From Bacteroidales bacterium (GTDB lineage Bacteria; Bacteroidota; Bacteroidia; Bacteroidales; WCHB1-69), in NCBI GenBank assembly GCA_017650305.1, contig JAGCFD010000060.1:62001-126000 (forward strand): a DNA stretch of 64,000 bases, read 5' to 3'. The translations under genes and the position numbers were made by a program. The notes under the pieces were generated by a model, which was not told where the DNA came from, made no database searches, and saw only the letters and a program-made list of their open reading frames with translations. Shown one piece after another: positions 39,984-48,936 of this stretch (the stretch's first letter is position 1; each line of letters starts with the position of its first letter).

Positions 39984-41066
39984 ATGAATATGATAAGAAA
40001 ATACATTCAAAGATTCATCCCGATAACTCTGTTGCCGCTGCTGCTGTTATGCACCAGTTGCAAACAAGAAATTGACCTCAGCGCCGAATACAAGGATATC
40101 TCCTTCTCATACGCTATATTAGACCGTAACGATAGTTGCCACTATTTTAAGATATACAAAGGCTTCTTGACCGATGATAATGCTCTTGTGCAAGCCGGCG
40201 ATTGGAATAATATTTATTATCCTGTCGATTCTGTTGAGGTTAGATTAGAGGAGTATAATGGAGCTCGCGTTTTGTTACGTTCCCAGGTGCTTGACACAAC
40301 AACGATGGTGCCTAAAGAAGGCGGATGGTTCGCTAATCCTAAACAGTTGCTCTACTATTCAAACTGGGTGCTCGATCCAAGCTATACCTATCGACTGGTA
40401 ATCCATCATCAAAATACAGGCGAAGAGGTGTACGCCGAAACCCCAATTGTGAGCAGATTCTCTGTGCGTCGTCCCATCAGCTCCTGGAACATGAACTCCG
40501 ATATGCCCTACTTTATCCAGTTCTATCAAGCAGAGAATGCCGCTGCATACGACCTCTATCTGACCTTCGCCTATATTGAGGTCGATAAGAATACGGGCGC
40601 TATTGAACACAAATCTTTCACCAAACGATTGAACTCCGAATTGATACGCACACCATCATCAACCGGTGAGGTTACCTTCTCTTCATTCACTCCTAAGGAT
40701 TTCTATAAGTATGTTAGTCAGTATATTGAGTATAATCCGAACGTGACCAGATATACGGACGACATCGATGGTCAGCCCTATCATTGTATGCGATTGACTG
40801 TGTGGGCTGCTTCCTCTGAGTTTGTTTACTATAAGGAGGTGTCCACCCCAAGCAGTAGTATCGTGGATAATCTGTTGGAGTATACCAACTTTGTTTCAGA
40901 GAATGATAATGCGTATGGTTTGCTTGCGTCAAGAAGCTCTGCCCATATCAATTTGATGCTGGACAATACGATTGGACATAATGAAGATTCGCTGGTGTAT
41001 GGTTATCAAACCAGCCATTTGAACTTCGATTATTATCGGAATAGTCCGTTGTTTCCTGTGGAATAA
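39984..41066 (+). CDS. DUF4249-like exported lipoprotein
   Basis: 360 residues. Lipobox LLCTSC gives Cys26. The rest is beta-rich (YYPVDSVEVRLEEYNGARVLL, YRLVIHHQNTGEEVYAETPIV), in keeping with DUF4249-type lipoproteins that often follow a barrel gene in Bacteroidota. The match is by pattern only. It starts 2 bases after the barrel gene, so the pair probably works together at the outer membrane. Confidence 0.6.
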   Translation: MNMIRKYIQRFIPITLLPLLLLCTSCKQEIDLSAEYKDISFSYAILDRNDSCHYFKIYKGFLTDDNALVQAGDWNNIYYPVDSVEVRLEEYNGARVLLRSQVLDTTTMVPKEGGWFANPKQLLYYSNWVLDPSYTYRLVIHHQNTGEEVYAETPIVSRFSVRRPISSWNMNSDMPYFIQFYQAENAAAYDLYLTFAYIEVDKNTGAIEHKSFTKRLNSELIRTPSSTGEVTFSSFTPKDFYKYVSQYIEYNPNVTRYTDDIDGQPYHCMRLTVWAASSEFVYYKEVSTPSSSIVDNLLEYTNFVSENDNAYGLLASRSSAHINLMLDNTIGHNEDSLVYGYQTSHLNFDYYRNSPLFPVE

Positions 41067-41116
41067 ATCTTGTAAGGCATTGTTTTTTAGAATGATATAT
41101 TAAAAAATCTAAAAAT

Positions 41117-41148
41117 GTTGCCAATTGTCAAAAAAAATGTATTTTTGC
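41117..41148 (+). promoter_or_regulatory. Promoter of the initiator tRNA
   Basis: TTG (41118-41120), 19 bases, then TATTTTTGC (41140-41148), with the tRNA starting 12 bases later. Confidence 0.65.
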
Positions 41149-41160
41149 AGTCCCAAATAT

Positions 41161-41232
<72 letters not shown>

Positions 41233-41239
41233 CTAAGTC

Positions 41240-41266
41240 AAGACGGATTTTCAGTCCGTCTTTTTT
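41240..41266 (+). terminator. Intrinsic terminator after tRNA-fMet
   Basis: AAGACGGA / TCCGTCTT stem, short loop, six T. Confidence 0.85.
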
Positions 41267-41359
41267 ATTTCTGATGAGTACGATTAGCTAATCCCAGAGT
41301 GGTCATGATTTGCAAAAGACAAGTTTTTTTGCGATTATTGCACCGCAAATGAAGATATT

Positions 41360-41809
41360 ATGAAAGAAGAGAAGAAGAGAAAGACTCCGAATTTTTTAGA
41401 GAAACCGCTCTATCCTGGCGGTGCAAAAGCTTTGCGCGAATTTGTTTCATCGCATTTGCAGTATCCGCAAGATGCTATGGAACAGCGTGTTGAAGGCGTT
41501 GTTACGATTGCCTATCAAGTGAATGACGACGGCTTCGTGGAGAACCCTACAGTGGTGAAGAGTCTCTCTCCCTCCTGCGATGAGGAGGCATTGCGTTTGG
41601 TGCGGATGCTTCGGTACAACAAAGCCCGTAACCGTGGAGTCCGTCTCAAGGTGAACACTAAGCTGAACATCAACTTTCACTTGGCCCCCACGCCTCCCCG
41701 CAAAACGATCTCCTACACTCTTCAGCCAGCTCCCAAATCCAAGGATGCAAAAAAATCGCCGAAAAACTCCGGCGATTATGGTTACTCGATTACCATACGT
41801 AAAGAGTAG
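41360..41809 (+). CDS. TonB C-terminal domain protein without a membrane anchor
   Basis: 149 residues. A single TonB_C domain: KPLYPGGAKALREFVSSHLQYPQDAMEQRVEGVVTIAYQVNDDGFVENPTVVKS then DEEALRLVRML, matching the end of TonB. There is no N-terminal helix or signal peptide, so it cannot energise transport as TonB does; the C-terminal Pro/Lys tail (PAPKSKDAKKSPKNSGDYGYSITIRKE) is unusual. It could be a cytoplasmic domain protein or a truncated relic. It stands alone between the tRNA and a convergent peptidase operon. Confidence 0.8.
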   Translation: MKEEKKRKTPNFLEKPLYPGGAKALREFVSSHLQYPQDAMEQRVEGVVTIAYQVNDDGFVENPTVVKSLSPSCDEEALRLVRMLRYNKARNRGVRLKVNTKLNINFHLAPTPPRKTISYTLQPAPKSKDAKKSPKNSGDYGYSITIRKE

Positions 41810-41834
41810 CAGGACTCCTTGCCTGGATCAGTCG

Positions 41835-42884
41835 TTATTTCTTGGCAATAAGTCCGCCACCTTGCTGAATCCAGTCGGCGGCAGTTTCGATAATGTTGTC
41901 GATGCCTTGGGCTGTGGCAGCAGGGTCGAGGAGAACGCGCACTGTCGGCGGGACACCATTCTCATAGTTGCCACCATCCAGTGCGATGCTGCGGGTAACG
42001 CTGAAGCGATACATCCATCCATTAGGAAGTAACCCGCCGTTAGGCATGCCTAACCCGCCACCAGAGTAGTCGCCAAACAATTTGATGTTGTGAAATCCTT
42101 GCGTGCAGATGGCAAAGAATGAGGTGGCACTGTAAGAACCTCGGTCGATGAGCACAGCCACAGGTTTGCGATAAGGCTCGTCTAACAGGCTCTTCTCTGG
42201 CGCAAAGGCAGTCTCTACAGAAGTGAAATCGTTGTGGCCGGGGCCAGACTTTGTCTGTGTGGTGTAGAGCGCCTGTCCATAACAGTCAAAAATACTCAGC
42301 AACTTGAAGATGTTTGTGGAACTGCCACCTCCGTTCTGGCGCAGGTCAAGAATCAGGCCGTCACAATTTTTGTATCGCTCCATCAAATACTTTAAGTCTT
42401 CATCTGTGATGTCATCGGAAAAAGAAGCGTAACGGATGTAGGCTACACTGCCATTGCGAATGGTGTTGTGACTGAAACTGCCTGTCCGATGACCATCTAA
42501 CGTCAAGTAGTTCAGTCGGATAAGGTCTGGATTGAAGTTGCTGTGAGCTGTCATGTTGTACAATACATAGTCACTACTGCTTATGTCGAAATCAGATACG
42601 AGATTGGTGTGGCCATCCTTCAATGTCCGGAGCATGTTGCCGCATACACGGAAAAGGCTGTCTTCGCTCATTTCGTCATAAACTTGGGCTCTGTACACCA
42701 CATGTACAGAATCCCAATTTACTCCCTTGATGTCAAAATAGACATATTGTTGGTCCACTCTGCTCCAGAGATATTCGAATACGTTGACGGGGTTCTTTGG
42801 CTCGTCCTCATTCATGAACACATGTTCGCAAGATGTGAACATGATGACAGCCAGACTGAATATAAGGATATTGATTCTTTTCAT
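41835..42884 (-). CDS. S41 family peptidase, lipoprotein
   Basis: 349 residues. Lipobox FTSC gives Cys19. Contains the S41 core: DGLILDLRQNGGGS (175-188) for the oxyanion side and PVAVLIDRGSYSATSFFA, where Ser250 or Ser252 is the likely nucleophile of the tail-specific protease. There is no PDZ domain. It is the last of three minus-strand genes. Substrate unknown; perhaps envelope protein processing. Confidence 0.88.
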   Translation of the reverse strand: MKRINILIFSLAVIMFTSCEHVFMNEDEPKNPVNVFEYLWSRVDQQYVYFDIKGVNWDSVHVVYRAQVYDEMSEDSLFRVCGNMLRTLKDGHTNLVSDFDISSSDYVLYNMTAHSNFNPDLIRLNYLTLDGHRTGSFSHNTIRNGSVAYIRYASFSDDITDEDLKYLMERYKNCDGLILDLRQNGGGSSTNIFKLLSIFDCYGQALYTTQTKSGPGHNDFTSVETAFAPEKSLLDEPYRKPVAVLIDRGSYSATSFFAICTQGFHNIKLFGDYSGGGLGMPNGGLLPNGWMYRFSVTRSIALDGGNYENGVPPTVRVLLDPAATAQGIDNIIETAADWIQQGGGLIAKK

Positions 42885-42896
42885 GATGTAGCGAGA

Positions 42897-43709
42897 TTAA
42901 AGTTTGAACATGAATGATAAATTGACAGTATGATAGGCGTTGTCATAACGGTATGCTCCCTTCTTGCCAGTGGTTAGGTAATCCCAACTGTAGAAGAGGC
43001 TGATGCGGTTGCCATTACGTAAATTTAGTGTAAGACCAAGGTCGGTGGTGGCACCTGGGAAAATCTTGAAGAACTTTTCATTGGTGGATAGAATGGAGGC
43101 TAACACCGATGTGTTCATGGGGTCATGCACATACATGAAGTCGGGCCGTGAAACGACTCCGGCGATAGGCAGTGTCAGTTTGAAGAAGGCGGTCATCCAA
43201 TGGTGAGAACGATCCTTGGTGTAGCCGAAATCGCAAGCCAGTTTCTCTACGACCCCGATGTGTCCGAAAGAGGAAAAGGAGGCAGAAGCATTTTGGAGCA
43301 CTGGTATGGATTTTATCTCGCCATAGCCCTCCATGTTGACGCCAGACCAAAAATGCCAACGGCTCTCGGATGGTTTCAAACAGCTATACAGGAACTCCAG
43401 CCGGGCATCAAAGGCGTTGTTGTTGCCAGAAGGTTCCACTATTAAGGATCTGATGTATTGTCCTTCAAATTCAATGTGACAACGTTTCCACTCATCGGTG
43501 AAACCTATACCCACGGGAATGGCAACGCCCCCATAATGGTAGGGGATGGTCCCATTGTCATAACAGGATTCGGAGCCGACGCCTGTTGTTAGATCAATCC
43601 AAAAAGAATTGTTTTTCTGGATCTTTTGGGATTGTGCAGAAAGACCCATGCTCATACCCAACGCTAAAAGTAGGAAGAGTAATAGTCTCGATGTTTTTTT
43701 AATAATCAT
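42897..43709 (-). CDS. Exported barrel-like protein
   Basis: 270 residues from the internal Met (MIIKKTSRLLLFLL), which begins a proper signal peptide (ends LSAQ); an upstream Met would add 54 residues and overlap the previous gene. The mature part alternates strands (FWIDLTTGVGSESC, CHIEFEGQYIRSLIVEPS, DLGLTLNLRNGNRISLFYSWDYL) and ends in FMFKL, suggesting an outer-membrane barrel. Not a family I can name. Lies between the S41 peptidase and a small exported protein. Confidence 0.6.
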   Translation of the reverse strand: MIIKKTSRLLLFLLLALGMSMGLSAQSQKIQKNNSFWIDLTTGVGSESCYDNGTIPYHYGGVAIPVGIGFTDEWKRCHIEFEGQYIRSLIVEPSGNNNAFDARLEFLYSCLKPSESRWHFWSGVNMEGYGEIKSIPVLQNASASFSSFGHIGVVEKLACDFGYTKDRSHHWMTAFFKLTLPIAGVVSRPDFMYVHDPMNTSVLASILSTNEKFFKIFPGATTDLGLTLNLRNGNRISLFYSWDYLTTGKKGAYRYDNAYHTVNLSFMFKL

Positions 43710-43720
43710 ATAGTTGAAAT

Positions 43721-44272
43721 TTAGAAGTCGGAATTCACCTCCAAAGCTTCTACCTTGGAATTCTTTCCATCCAGGTAGGTGATGATAAGCGGAGAGGTGC
43801 TGTGATAACTGCATTTGGACAACACAATGGCATTGAAGGTGTTGGTTGTCGTGTCCATATCCAGTTTCCATTGTGTGTAGTCTGTCGAGTATTTAACGAA
43901 GACAGGTTCGTCTTTGATTTTGTTCAGTTCCAAAGCTGGTTCCCCATATTTGTCCGTTAGTCTTTGTTTCAGATCTTCATAGGTGAACTGTGTGCTCATA
44001 TTGAAGAAGACGCTCACGTTGTAGATAAGATGGGTTTTGGCCGCGGAACGGACCTCCAGCTTCACTCGCTCACCGGCAAAAACACCTTTCATGACCACCA
44101 GATTGGGCTTGTTGTGGTTTACATCTTCCGTAAAACCTTTGCCTTTGAGTTTGGAGACGAAGGTGGAAAGCGTGCTGTTCATTCCGACACCCATAAACTT
44201 CATGGGCTTGGTCTGCCCAAAACCCGTCAGTATCAGCATGAAACAGATGAAGGTAAGTAGTGTTTTTTTCAT
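43721..44272 (-). CDS. Exported protein of unknown function
   Basis: 183 residues from the Met at 44272 (MKKTLLTFICFMLILTGFGQ signal peptide). The mature part is beta-strand and helix mixed (TLSTFVSKLKGKGFTED, YEDLKQRLTDKYGEPALEL, FVKYSTDYTQWKLDMD), recalling small periplasmic proteins. No family recognised. First gene of a three-gene unit with the barrel and the S41 peptidase; a -7 box lies about 30 bases upstream. Confidence 0.6.
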   Translation of the reverse strand: MKKTLLTFICFMLILTGFGQTKPMKFMGVGMNSTLSTFVSKLKGKGFTEDVNHNKPNLVVMKGVFAGERVKLEVRSAAKTHLIYNVSVFFNMSTQFTYEDLKQRLTDKYGEPALELNKIKDEPVFVKYSTDYTQWKLDMDTTTNTFNAIVLSKCSYHSTSPLIITYLDGKNSKVEALEVNSDF

Positions 44273-44300
44273 TATGTCATTTACAAGGATAAATAAAATG

Positions 44301-44309
44301 CAAAAGTAC
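44301..44309 (-). promoter_or_regulatory. -7 box for the S41 peptidase operon
   Basis: TACTTTTGC on the minus strand, 29 bases upstream of the first start codon. Confidence 0.6.
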
Positions 44310-44444
44310 ATTTTTCCTTTAAAATATGGTATTCCTATATGGAAAAAACTTTGAGCTGAAAAATGTTATGCGTGTTTTTTTGAATAAAATAATTCACCCA
44401 GTTTCTCGTTAATTTTAAATAGCGTAAAGAATAAAATATAAAGT

Positions 44445-45998
44445 ATGAATGTTAAGATTTTGTGGGCGGATGATGAGATAGAACTTCTCAAACCGCATAT
44501 TATGTTTTTGAAAGCCAAAGGCTATGATGTGATTCCAGCACTTAGCGGTATGGAAGCTCTGGAGATTCTGAAGAATGAGTTTGTCAATATTATTTTCTTG
44601 GATGAAAATATGCCGGGCCTGAGTGGTCTGGAAACGTTGCAACGACTCAAGAAACTCTATCCTCACATTCCAATTGTGATGATCACCAAGAGTGAAGAGG
44701 AACACATTATGGAAGATGCTATCGGAGGCGACATCGCTGACTATCTTATCAAACCAGTCAATCCGAACCAAATTCTGCTTTGTCTGAAGAAAAATATAGA
44801 CAAGAAAAATCTGATGACCAACAAGGTTACGGTCGACTACCAGCAGGCTTTCCGCGATCTCTCTATGAGAATGTCCGACCATCTGACTGTCTCGGAGTGG
44901 GAGGCTCTCTATAAGGATTTGGTTGATTGGGAGTTGCAAATTGAAAAGATAGAAGACGACAGTGTGTCGGAGATGCTTGCTGACCAGAAAGAGGAGGCTA
45001 ATGTCCAGTTTTCCAAATTTGTGCAGGCCAACTATCTGAACTGGGTGAACGGGCGCGGGAGTGAAAAACCGCTGCAATCGCACACGGTCCTGAAAGAGAA
45101 GTTGTTTCCCGAATTAAGCGATACAATACCCTCCTTCCTGTTTGTGATTGACAATCTTCGCTATGATCAGTGGCGTTGCATATACCCGATGGTGCACGAT
45201 TATTATTACATTGATGATGAGTCTATTTGTTATAGCATCTTGCCTACTGCCACGCATTATGCGAGAAATGCCCTGTTTTCAGGCCTGATGCCTTCGGTTA
45301 TTGCCAAGAAATACCCGGAACTTTGGCTGAATGAGCAGGATAATGGAAGCAAGAACCAGTTTGAAGAAGAACTGCTGGGTGAGTACCTGAAACGTTTCGG
45401 TAAAAATGTGAAGTACTCATACGCTAAAATTCTGAACGCCGATTTTGGCAAGAAGGTGTTTGATAACTTCCATAATCTGATGAAGAATCCCTTGAATGTC
45501 ATCGTTTTCAACTTCGTGGATATGCTTTCCCATGCGGGTACGGATGTGAATGTGGTACGCGAGCTGGCCGATGATGAGAAGTCTTATCGTAGCGTCACGG
45601 CTTCCTGGTTTTCCAATTCAATTCTCTTGGATATGATCAAGTATTTGTCAGAGAAGAAAGCCAAGATCTTCATCACCACGGATCATGGTACTATCAAAGT
45701 GAACCGCGCTATCAAGATGGTTGGTGAGCGCGACCTGAATACGAACCTTCGTTACAAGGTTGGCCGTAGCAATATGGATTATCCAGCCAAGGATGTTTTC
45801 GAGATCAAGAATCCGGACGAGGCTTTCCTACCCAAAACCAATGTCACACAAAGATTTATCTTTGCCACCCGCAGCGACTTCTTCGCCTATCAGAATAACT
45901 TCAACCAATATGTGAATCTCTATAAGAACACTTTTCAACACGGAGGTATCTCCATGGAGGAGATGATGATCCCGTTTGTCAAATTATTACCCAAGTAA
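44445..45998 (+). CDS. porX: T9SS response regulator with PglZ phosphatase domain
   Basis: 517 residues. Receiver domain 1-120: acidic Asp9-Asp10, phospho-acceptor Asp53 in FLDENMPG, Thr81 and Lys103. A helical linker follows, then an alkaline-phosphatase-fold PglZ domain with VIDNLRYDQW (Asp236), the SILPTATHYARN nucleophile segment (Thr268/270), FNFVDMLSHAG and TTDHGT. PorX, paired with the sensor PorY, regulates T9SS genes and can cleave cyclic oligonucleotides in known cases. No porY is in the window. It is 16 bases ahead of the esterase gene. Confidence 0.92.
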   Translation: MNVKILWADDEIELLKPHIMFLKAKGYDVIPALSGMEALEILKNEFVNIIFLDENMPGLSGLETLQRLKKLYPHIPIVMITKSEEEHIMEDAIGGDIADYLIKPVNPNQILLCLKKNIDKKNLMTNKVTVDYQQAFRDLSMRMSDHLTVSEWEALYKDLVDWELQIEKIEDDSVSEMLADQKEEANVQFSKFVQANYLNWVNGRGSEKPLQSHTVLKEKLFPELSDTIPSFLFVIDNLRYDQWRCIYPMVHDYYYIDDESICYSILPTATHYARNALFSGLMPSVIAKKYPELWLNEQDNGSKNQFEEELLGEYLKRFGKNVKYSYAKILNADFGKKVFDNFHNLMKNPLNVIVFNFVDMLSHAGTDVNVVRELADDEKSYRSVTASWFSNSILLDMIKYLSEKKAKIFITTDHGTIKVNRAIKMVGERDLNTNLRYKVGRSNMDYPAKDVFEIKNPDEAFLPKTNVTQRFIFATRSDFFAYQNNFNQYVNLYKNTFQHGGISMEEMMIPFVKLLPK

Positions 45999-46013
45999 AC
46001 AACCGAGTATTTG

Positions 46014-47723
46014 ATGCTAAAATTTAGTAAGTACCTGTATAAAATAATGCTCCTCTTAGAGCTGGTGGCGCTTGTCTTTATGGTGAGCATCTGCCAGCCA
46101 CGCTCTAAAGACCGAGCTGAAAAAGAACAACAGGTACTGAAACATACTCGTGATGCGGTTCATGTCACGGAAGACTCTTCTCCTGATTTCTCAAAGTTGG
46201 ATACCGCCCATTTCTATTATGGTCTGATAAACGATGACGCCTATTTCTATAAGATAAATAAACTGACGGCGCGTAGCTGTTCGGGTTTTTATTGTCCGCT
46301 GGATTCTAGCACGCAATGGCTCGAATCAGAATCTTTCACAATAGAATTTGATAAAAACAGCGTCTATTTCGTATCGAAGGGACGTCGCATTCCGTTGGAA
46401 TTTGATATTGTTTTGGACTCTCTGTCGGTGACGGGCTCTTTCAAGATTGTTTCGCCAGACCTGTTTCCAGATGACAACCACCTCGTATTCCGAAGATTCC
46501 AGGAACCATCCTTCCAAATCTGCAAGAGCAAACGCTTCAGTCAGGAATTTCTGGACGTGAAAGTGCTAAAAGATATCCAATATGGCCAGGCCAAAGGTTT
46601 TTGGACATCCTATCAGATGAATGACACTAAGTTTGTGAAGATGCTGTTGAAGAATCTGGGCAAAACGATCACGCCAAAGCCTTTGAACCTGACATTAGAC
46701 ATATATCTTCCAGAGAAAGATACAGTCAAAGAGCATCCGCTATTCGTGCTGATGCATGGCGGGGCTTTCTATTTTGGAGATAAGGGCTCGGAGAACATGC
46801 GGCTCTGGTGTGAGCATTTCGCCAAGATGGGCTATGTGGTGGCCTCTGTCAACTACAGAATGGGCTTTTTGCCGGCCAAGGCTTCTATCCAACGTTGTGG
46901 TTATGAGGCCATTCAGGATGCTAACGCTGCCATGCGCTATTTAATCTATCATGCGTCAGATTATGGTATTGACACCAATAATGTCTTTGTCGGAGGTACC
47001 AGCGCTGGCTCCATCACGATGCTCTCCATGGCTTTTATGAATGACAATAACTGTCCCGATTTTGTGCGTCAGCATAATTTTAAGAAGAAGTTGGGCTCTT
47101 TGAAAACGGCCGACAATGACATCCGTCAACCGTTCAAGATCAAAGCGATTGCCAATATGTGGGGCGCAATCTACGACTTGAAGGAGATCAACAGCCGACC
47201 TGTCCCGGTGATCTCTTTTCATGGCGATCATGACAATATTGTGCCCTTTGACAAAGGCATCCCATTCTCTGAGGTGAAAGGCAAAATCGGAGAGATGCTC
47301 TTTGACACGATGTATGGATCCAAAGCCATCCACGAATATCTTGATTCCATGCATGTCCGCAATGAGTTTTACCCATTGCAGGGTATGAAACATGCGCCCT
47401 ATGAGGATGCCAATGGACATGTGAACGACATCTACTATTTTATCCAAAACAAGATGCAGTCGTTTTTCCTCAAAGAGTTGCAAAAGGTGGCGCCCATTAA
47501 GGAGATCTCCAAGAAGCCGCTTCAATATGCAATCAAACAGGATGATATTGCTGAGATTCAGTGGAAGGTTGAAGGTGGCTTTATCTTGGAGCGGAATGGG
47601 AATGCCGTCACGGTTGTGTGGCTGAGAGATGCGCCTCGGAATACAATAAGCGCCACGGGACGGCTCAAGAACGGAGCTCCCTTTTTTGTGAAGAAGAAAA
47701 TTTCAAAACCCCGTTTTATATGA
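46014..47723 (+). CDS. Membrane-anchored alpha/beta hydrolase (carboxylesterase type)
   Basis: 569 residues from the ATG at 46014. A hydrophobic segment (about 9-27) anchors it. Residues 60-190 form a domain with no clear match. The catalytic part has LMHGGAFYFGDKGSENM (oxyanion HGGAF), YVVASVNYRMGF, GGTSAGSITM (nucleophile Ser), VISFHGDHDNIVPF (Asp) and GMKHAPYED (His). It resembles BD-FAE/HSL-type esterases acting on acyl or feruloyl esters. Its stop overlaps the ATG of the alcohol dehydrogenase (ATGA). Confidence 0.82.
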   Translation: MLKFSKYLYKIMLLLELVALVFMVSICQPRSKDRAEKEQQVLKHTRDAVHVTEDSSPDFSKLDTAHFYYGLINDDAYFYKINKLTARSCSGFYCPLDSSTQWLESESFTIEFDKNSVYFVSKGRRIPLEFDIVLDSLSVTGSFKIVSPDLFPDDNHLVFRRFQEPSFQICKSKRFSQEFLDVKVLKDIQYGQAKGFWTSYQMNDTKFVKMLLKNLGKTITPKPLNLTLDIYLPEKDTVKEHPLFVLMHGGAFYFGDKGSENMRLWCEHFAKMGYVVASVNYRMGFLPAKASIQRCGYEAIQDANAAMRYLIYHASDYGIDTNNVFVGGTSAGSITMLSMAFMNDNNCPDFVRQHNFKKKLGSLKTADNDIRQPFKIKAIANMWGAIYDLKEINSRPVPVISFHGDHDNIVPFDKGIPFSEVKGKIGEMLFDTMYGSKAIHEYLDSMHVRNEFYPLQGMKHAPYEDANGHVNDIYYFIQNKMQSFFLKELQKVAPIKEISKKPLQYAIKQDDIAEIQWKVEGGFILERNGNAVTVVWLRDAPRNTISATGRLKNGAPFFVKKKISKPRFI

Positions 47724-48886
47724 ATATAGATTTTACGTATCAGAATCCTACCCGGATTCATTTTGGAAAAAGTGCAATGCAATATCTTCCCGAAGAACTT
47801 GCACTTTATGGCAAGAATGTTTTGCTGCTCTATGGCAGAAACTCTATCAAGGCCAGCGGATTGTATGACACTGTGATGCTGGACTTGCAAAAAGCTGGCA
47901 AAAATGTCGTGGAGTTGTCAGGCATCAAGTCAAACCCGACCTACGCGCAGGTGCTACAAGGTGCCAAGTTGGTGCGAGAGCATAAAGTAGACCTCATCCT
48001 TGCGGTGGGAGGTGGCTCCGTCATCGACTGTGCCAAGGGTATCTCCGCGTCTGCCTACTGCACAGAGGATCCTTGGACACTCTATTGGGAACATCAAGCC
48101 CCTTTGGCCAATCCGGTGGTTCCTATCGGTACCATCTTGACTATGACTGGCACGGCCTCTGAGATGAATGGCGGCTCCGTCATCACCAACGATGACAAGA
48201 AACTGAAGCTGGGCCGTGTGTTCCCCCTGGAGACTATGGCTCCCAAGTTCTCCATTCTGAATCCCGAATTCACTTATACAGTGCCAAAATATCAGATGGT
48301 CAGTGGTATCTTCGACATCTTTTCCCATTTGATGGAGCAATATTTTGGTGGAAATGATGATTGTGTGAGCGACTATCTGCTTGAGGGCGATATGCTGGCG
48401 TTAATCAGTGCCGCGCGTGCTGCCCTGAAAGATCCGCACAACTATGAGGCCCGTAGCAACATCATGTGGTGTGCCACTATGGGCTTGAACAAAATTTTGG
48501 CCGTGTCCAAAGAACAGGATTGGGAGGTGCACATGATTGAGCATCAGCTGGGTGCTTACACCGACTGTGCGCATGGCATCGGATTGGCTATCATTTCCGT
48601 GCCTTACTACCGTGCTGTCTATAAGTATGGTCTGCACCGTTTTGTCCGCTATGCCAAGAATATCTGGCATGTGAATCCTGAAGGCAAGAGTGATGAGCAG
48701 GTCGCGCTGGAAGGCATTGACTGTCTGAGCAAGTTTATCCAGGAGTTAGGTATTCCCCAGACTCTGCAGGAGGTGGGTGCCACCGAAGAGATGCTGCCGC
48801 TGATTGCGGAAAGCACAATCAAGGGTGGTGGCTATCATGTGGTAACCACCGAAGAGGTGCTGGATATTCTGAAGGCTTGCTTCTAA
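47720..48886 (+). CDS. Iron-containing alcohol dehydrogenase (YqhD/butanol dehydrogenase type)
   Basis: 388 residues from the ATG at 47720; the true N-terminus MNIDFTYQNPTRIHFGKSA is typical. Group III ADH: LAVGGGSVIDCAKGI, MTGTASEMNGGSVI and MEQYFGG, with metal ligands in the EHQLGAYTDCAHGIGLAI run. It reduces aldehydes, ketones or butanal with NAD(P)H. Coupled to the upstream esterase by a 4-base overlap; whether they share a pathway is unclear. Ends near a terminator. Confidence 0.92.
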   Translation: MNIDFTYQNPTRIHFGKSAMQYLPEELALYGKNVLLLYGRNSIKASGLYDTVMLDLQKAGKNVVELSGIKSNPTYAQVLQGAKLVREHKVDLILAVGGGSVIDCAKGISASAYCTEDPWTLYWEHQAPLANPVVPIGTILTMTGTASEMNGGSVITNDDKKLKLGRVFPLETMAPKFSILNPEFTYTVPKYQMVSGIFDIFSHLMEQYFGGNDDCVSDYLLEGDMLALISAARAALKDPHNYEARSNIMWCATMGLNKILAVSKEQDWEVHMIEHQLGAYTDCAHGIGLAIISVPYYRAVYKYGLHRFVRYAKNIWHVNPEGKSDEQVALEGIDCLSKFIQELGIPQTLQEVGATEEMLPLIAESTIKGGGYHVVTTEEVLDILKACF

Positions 48887-48908
48887 TCTTGGCAAAAACA
48901 ATCTAATA

Positions 48909-48935
48909 GCCTCCGAGTTTCGGAGGCTTTTTTTT
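48909..48935. terminator. Terminator between convergent genes
   Basis: GCCTCCG / CGGAGGC stem with a 5-base loop, then eight T. It serves the alcohol dehydrogenase; the minus-strand gene ends 1 base further on. Confidence 0.85.
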
Positions 48936-48936
48936 G

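Noticed and set aside
42039..42054. 16-base palindrome GTTAGGCATGCCTAAC in the S41 peptidase gene
   Set aside because: It encodes part of a GMPNGG stretch that fits the protein; no second copy and no GTAGGA lead, so chance is likely.
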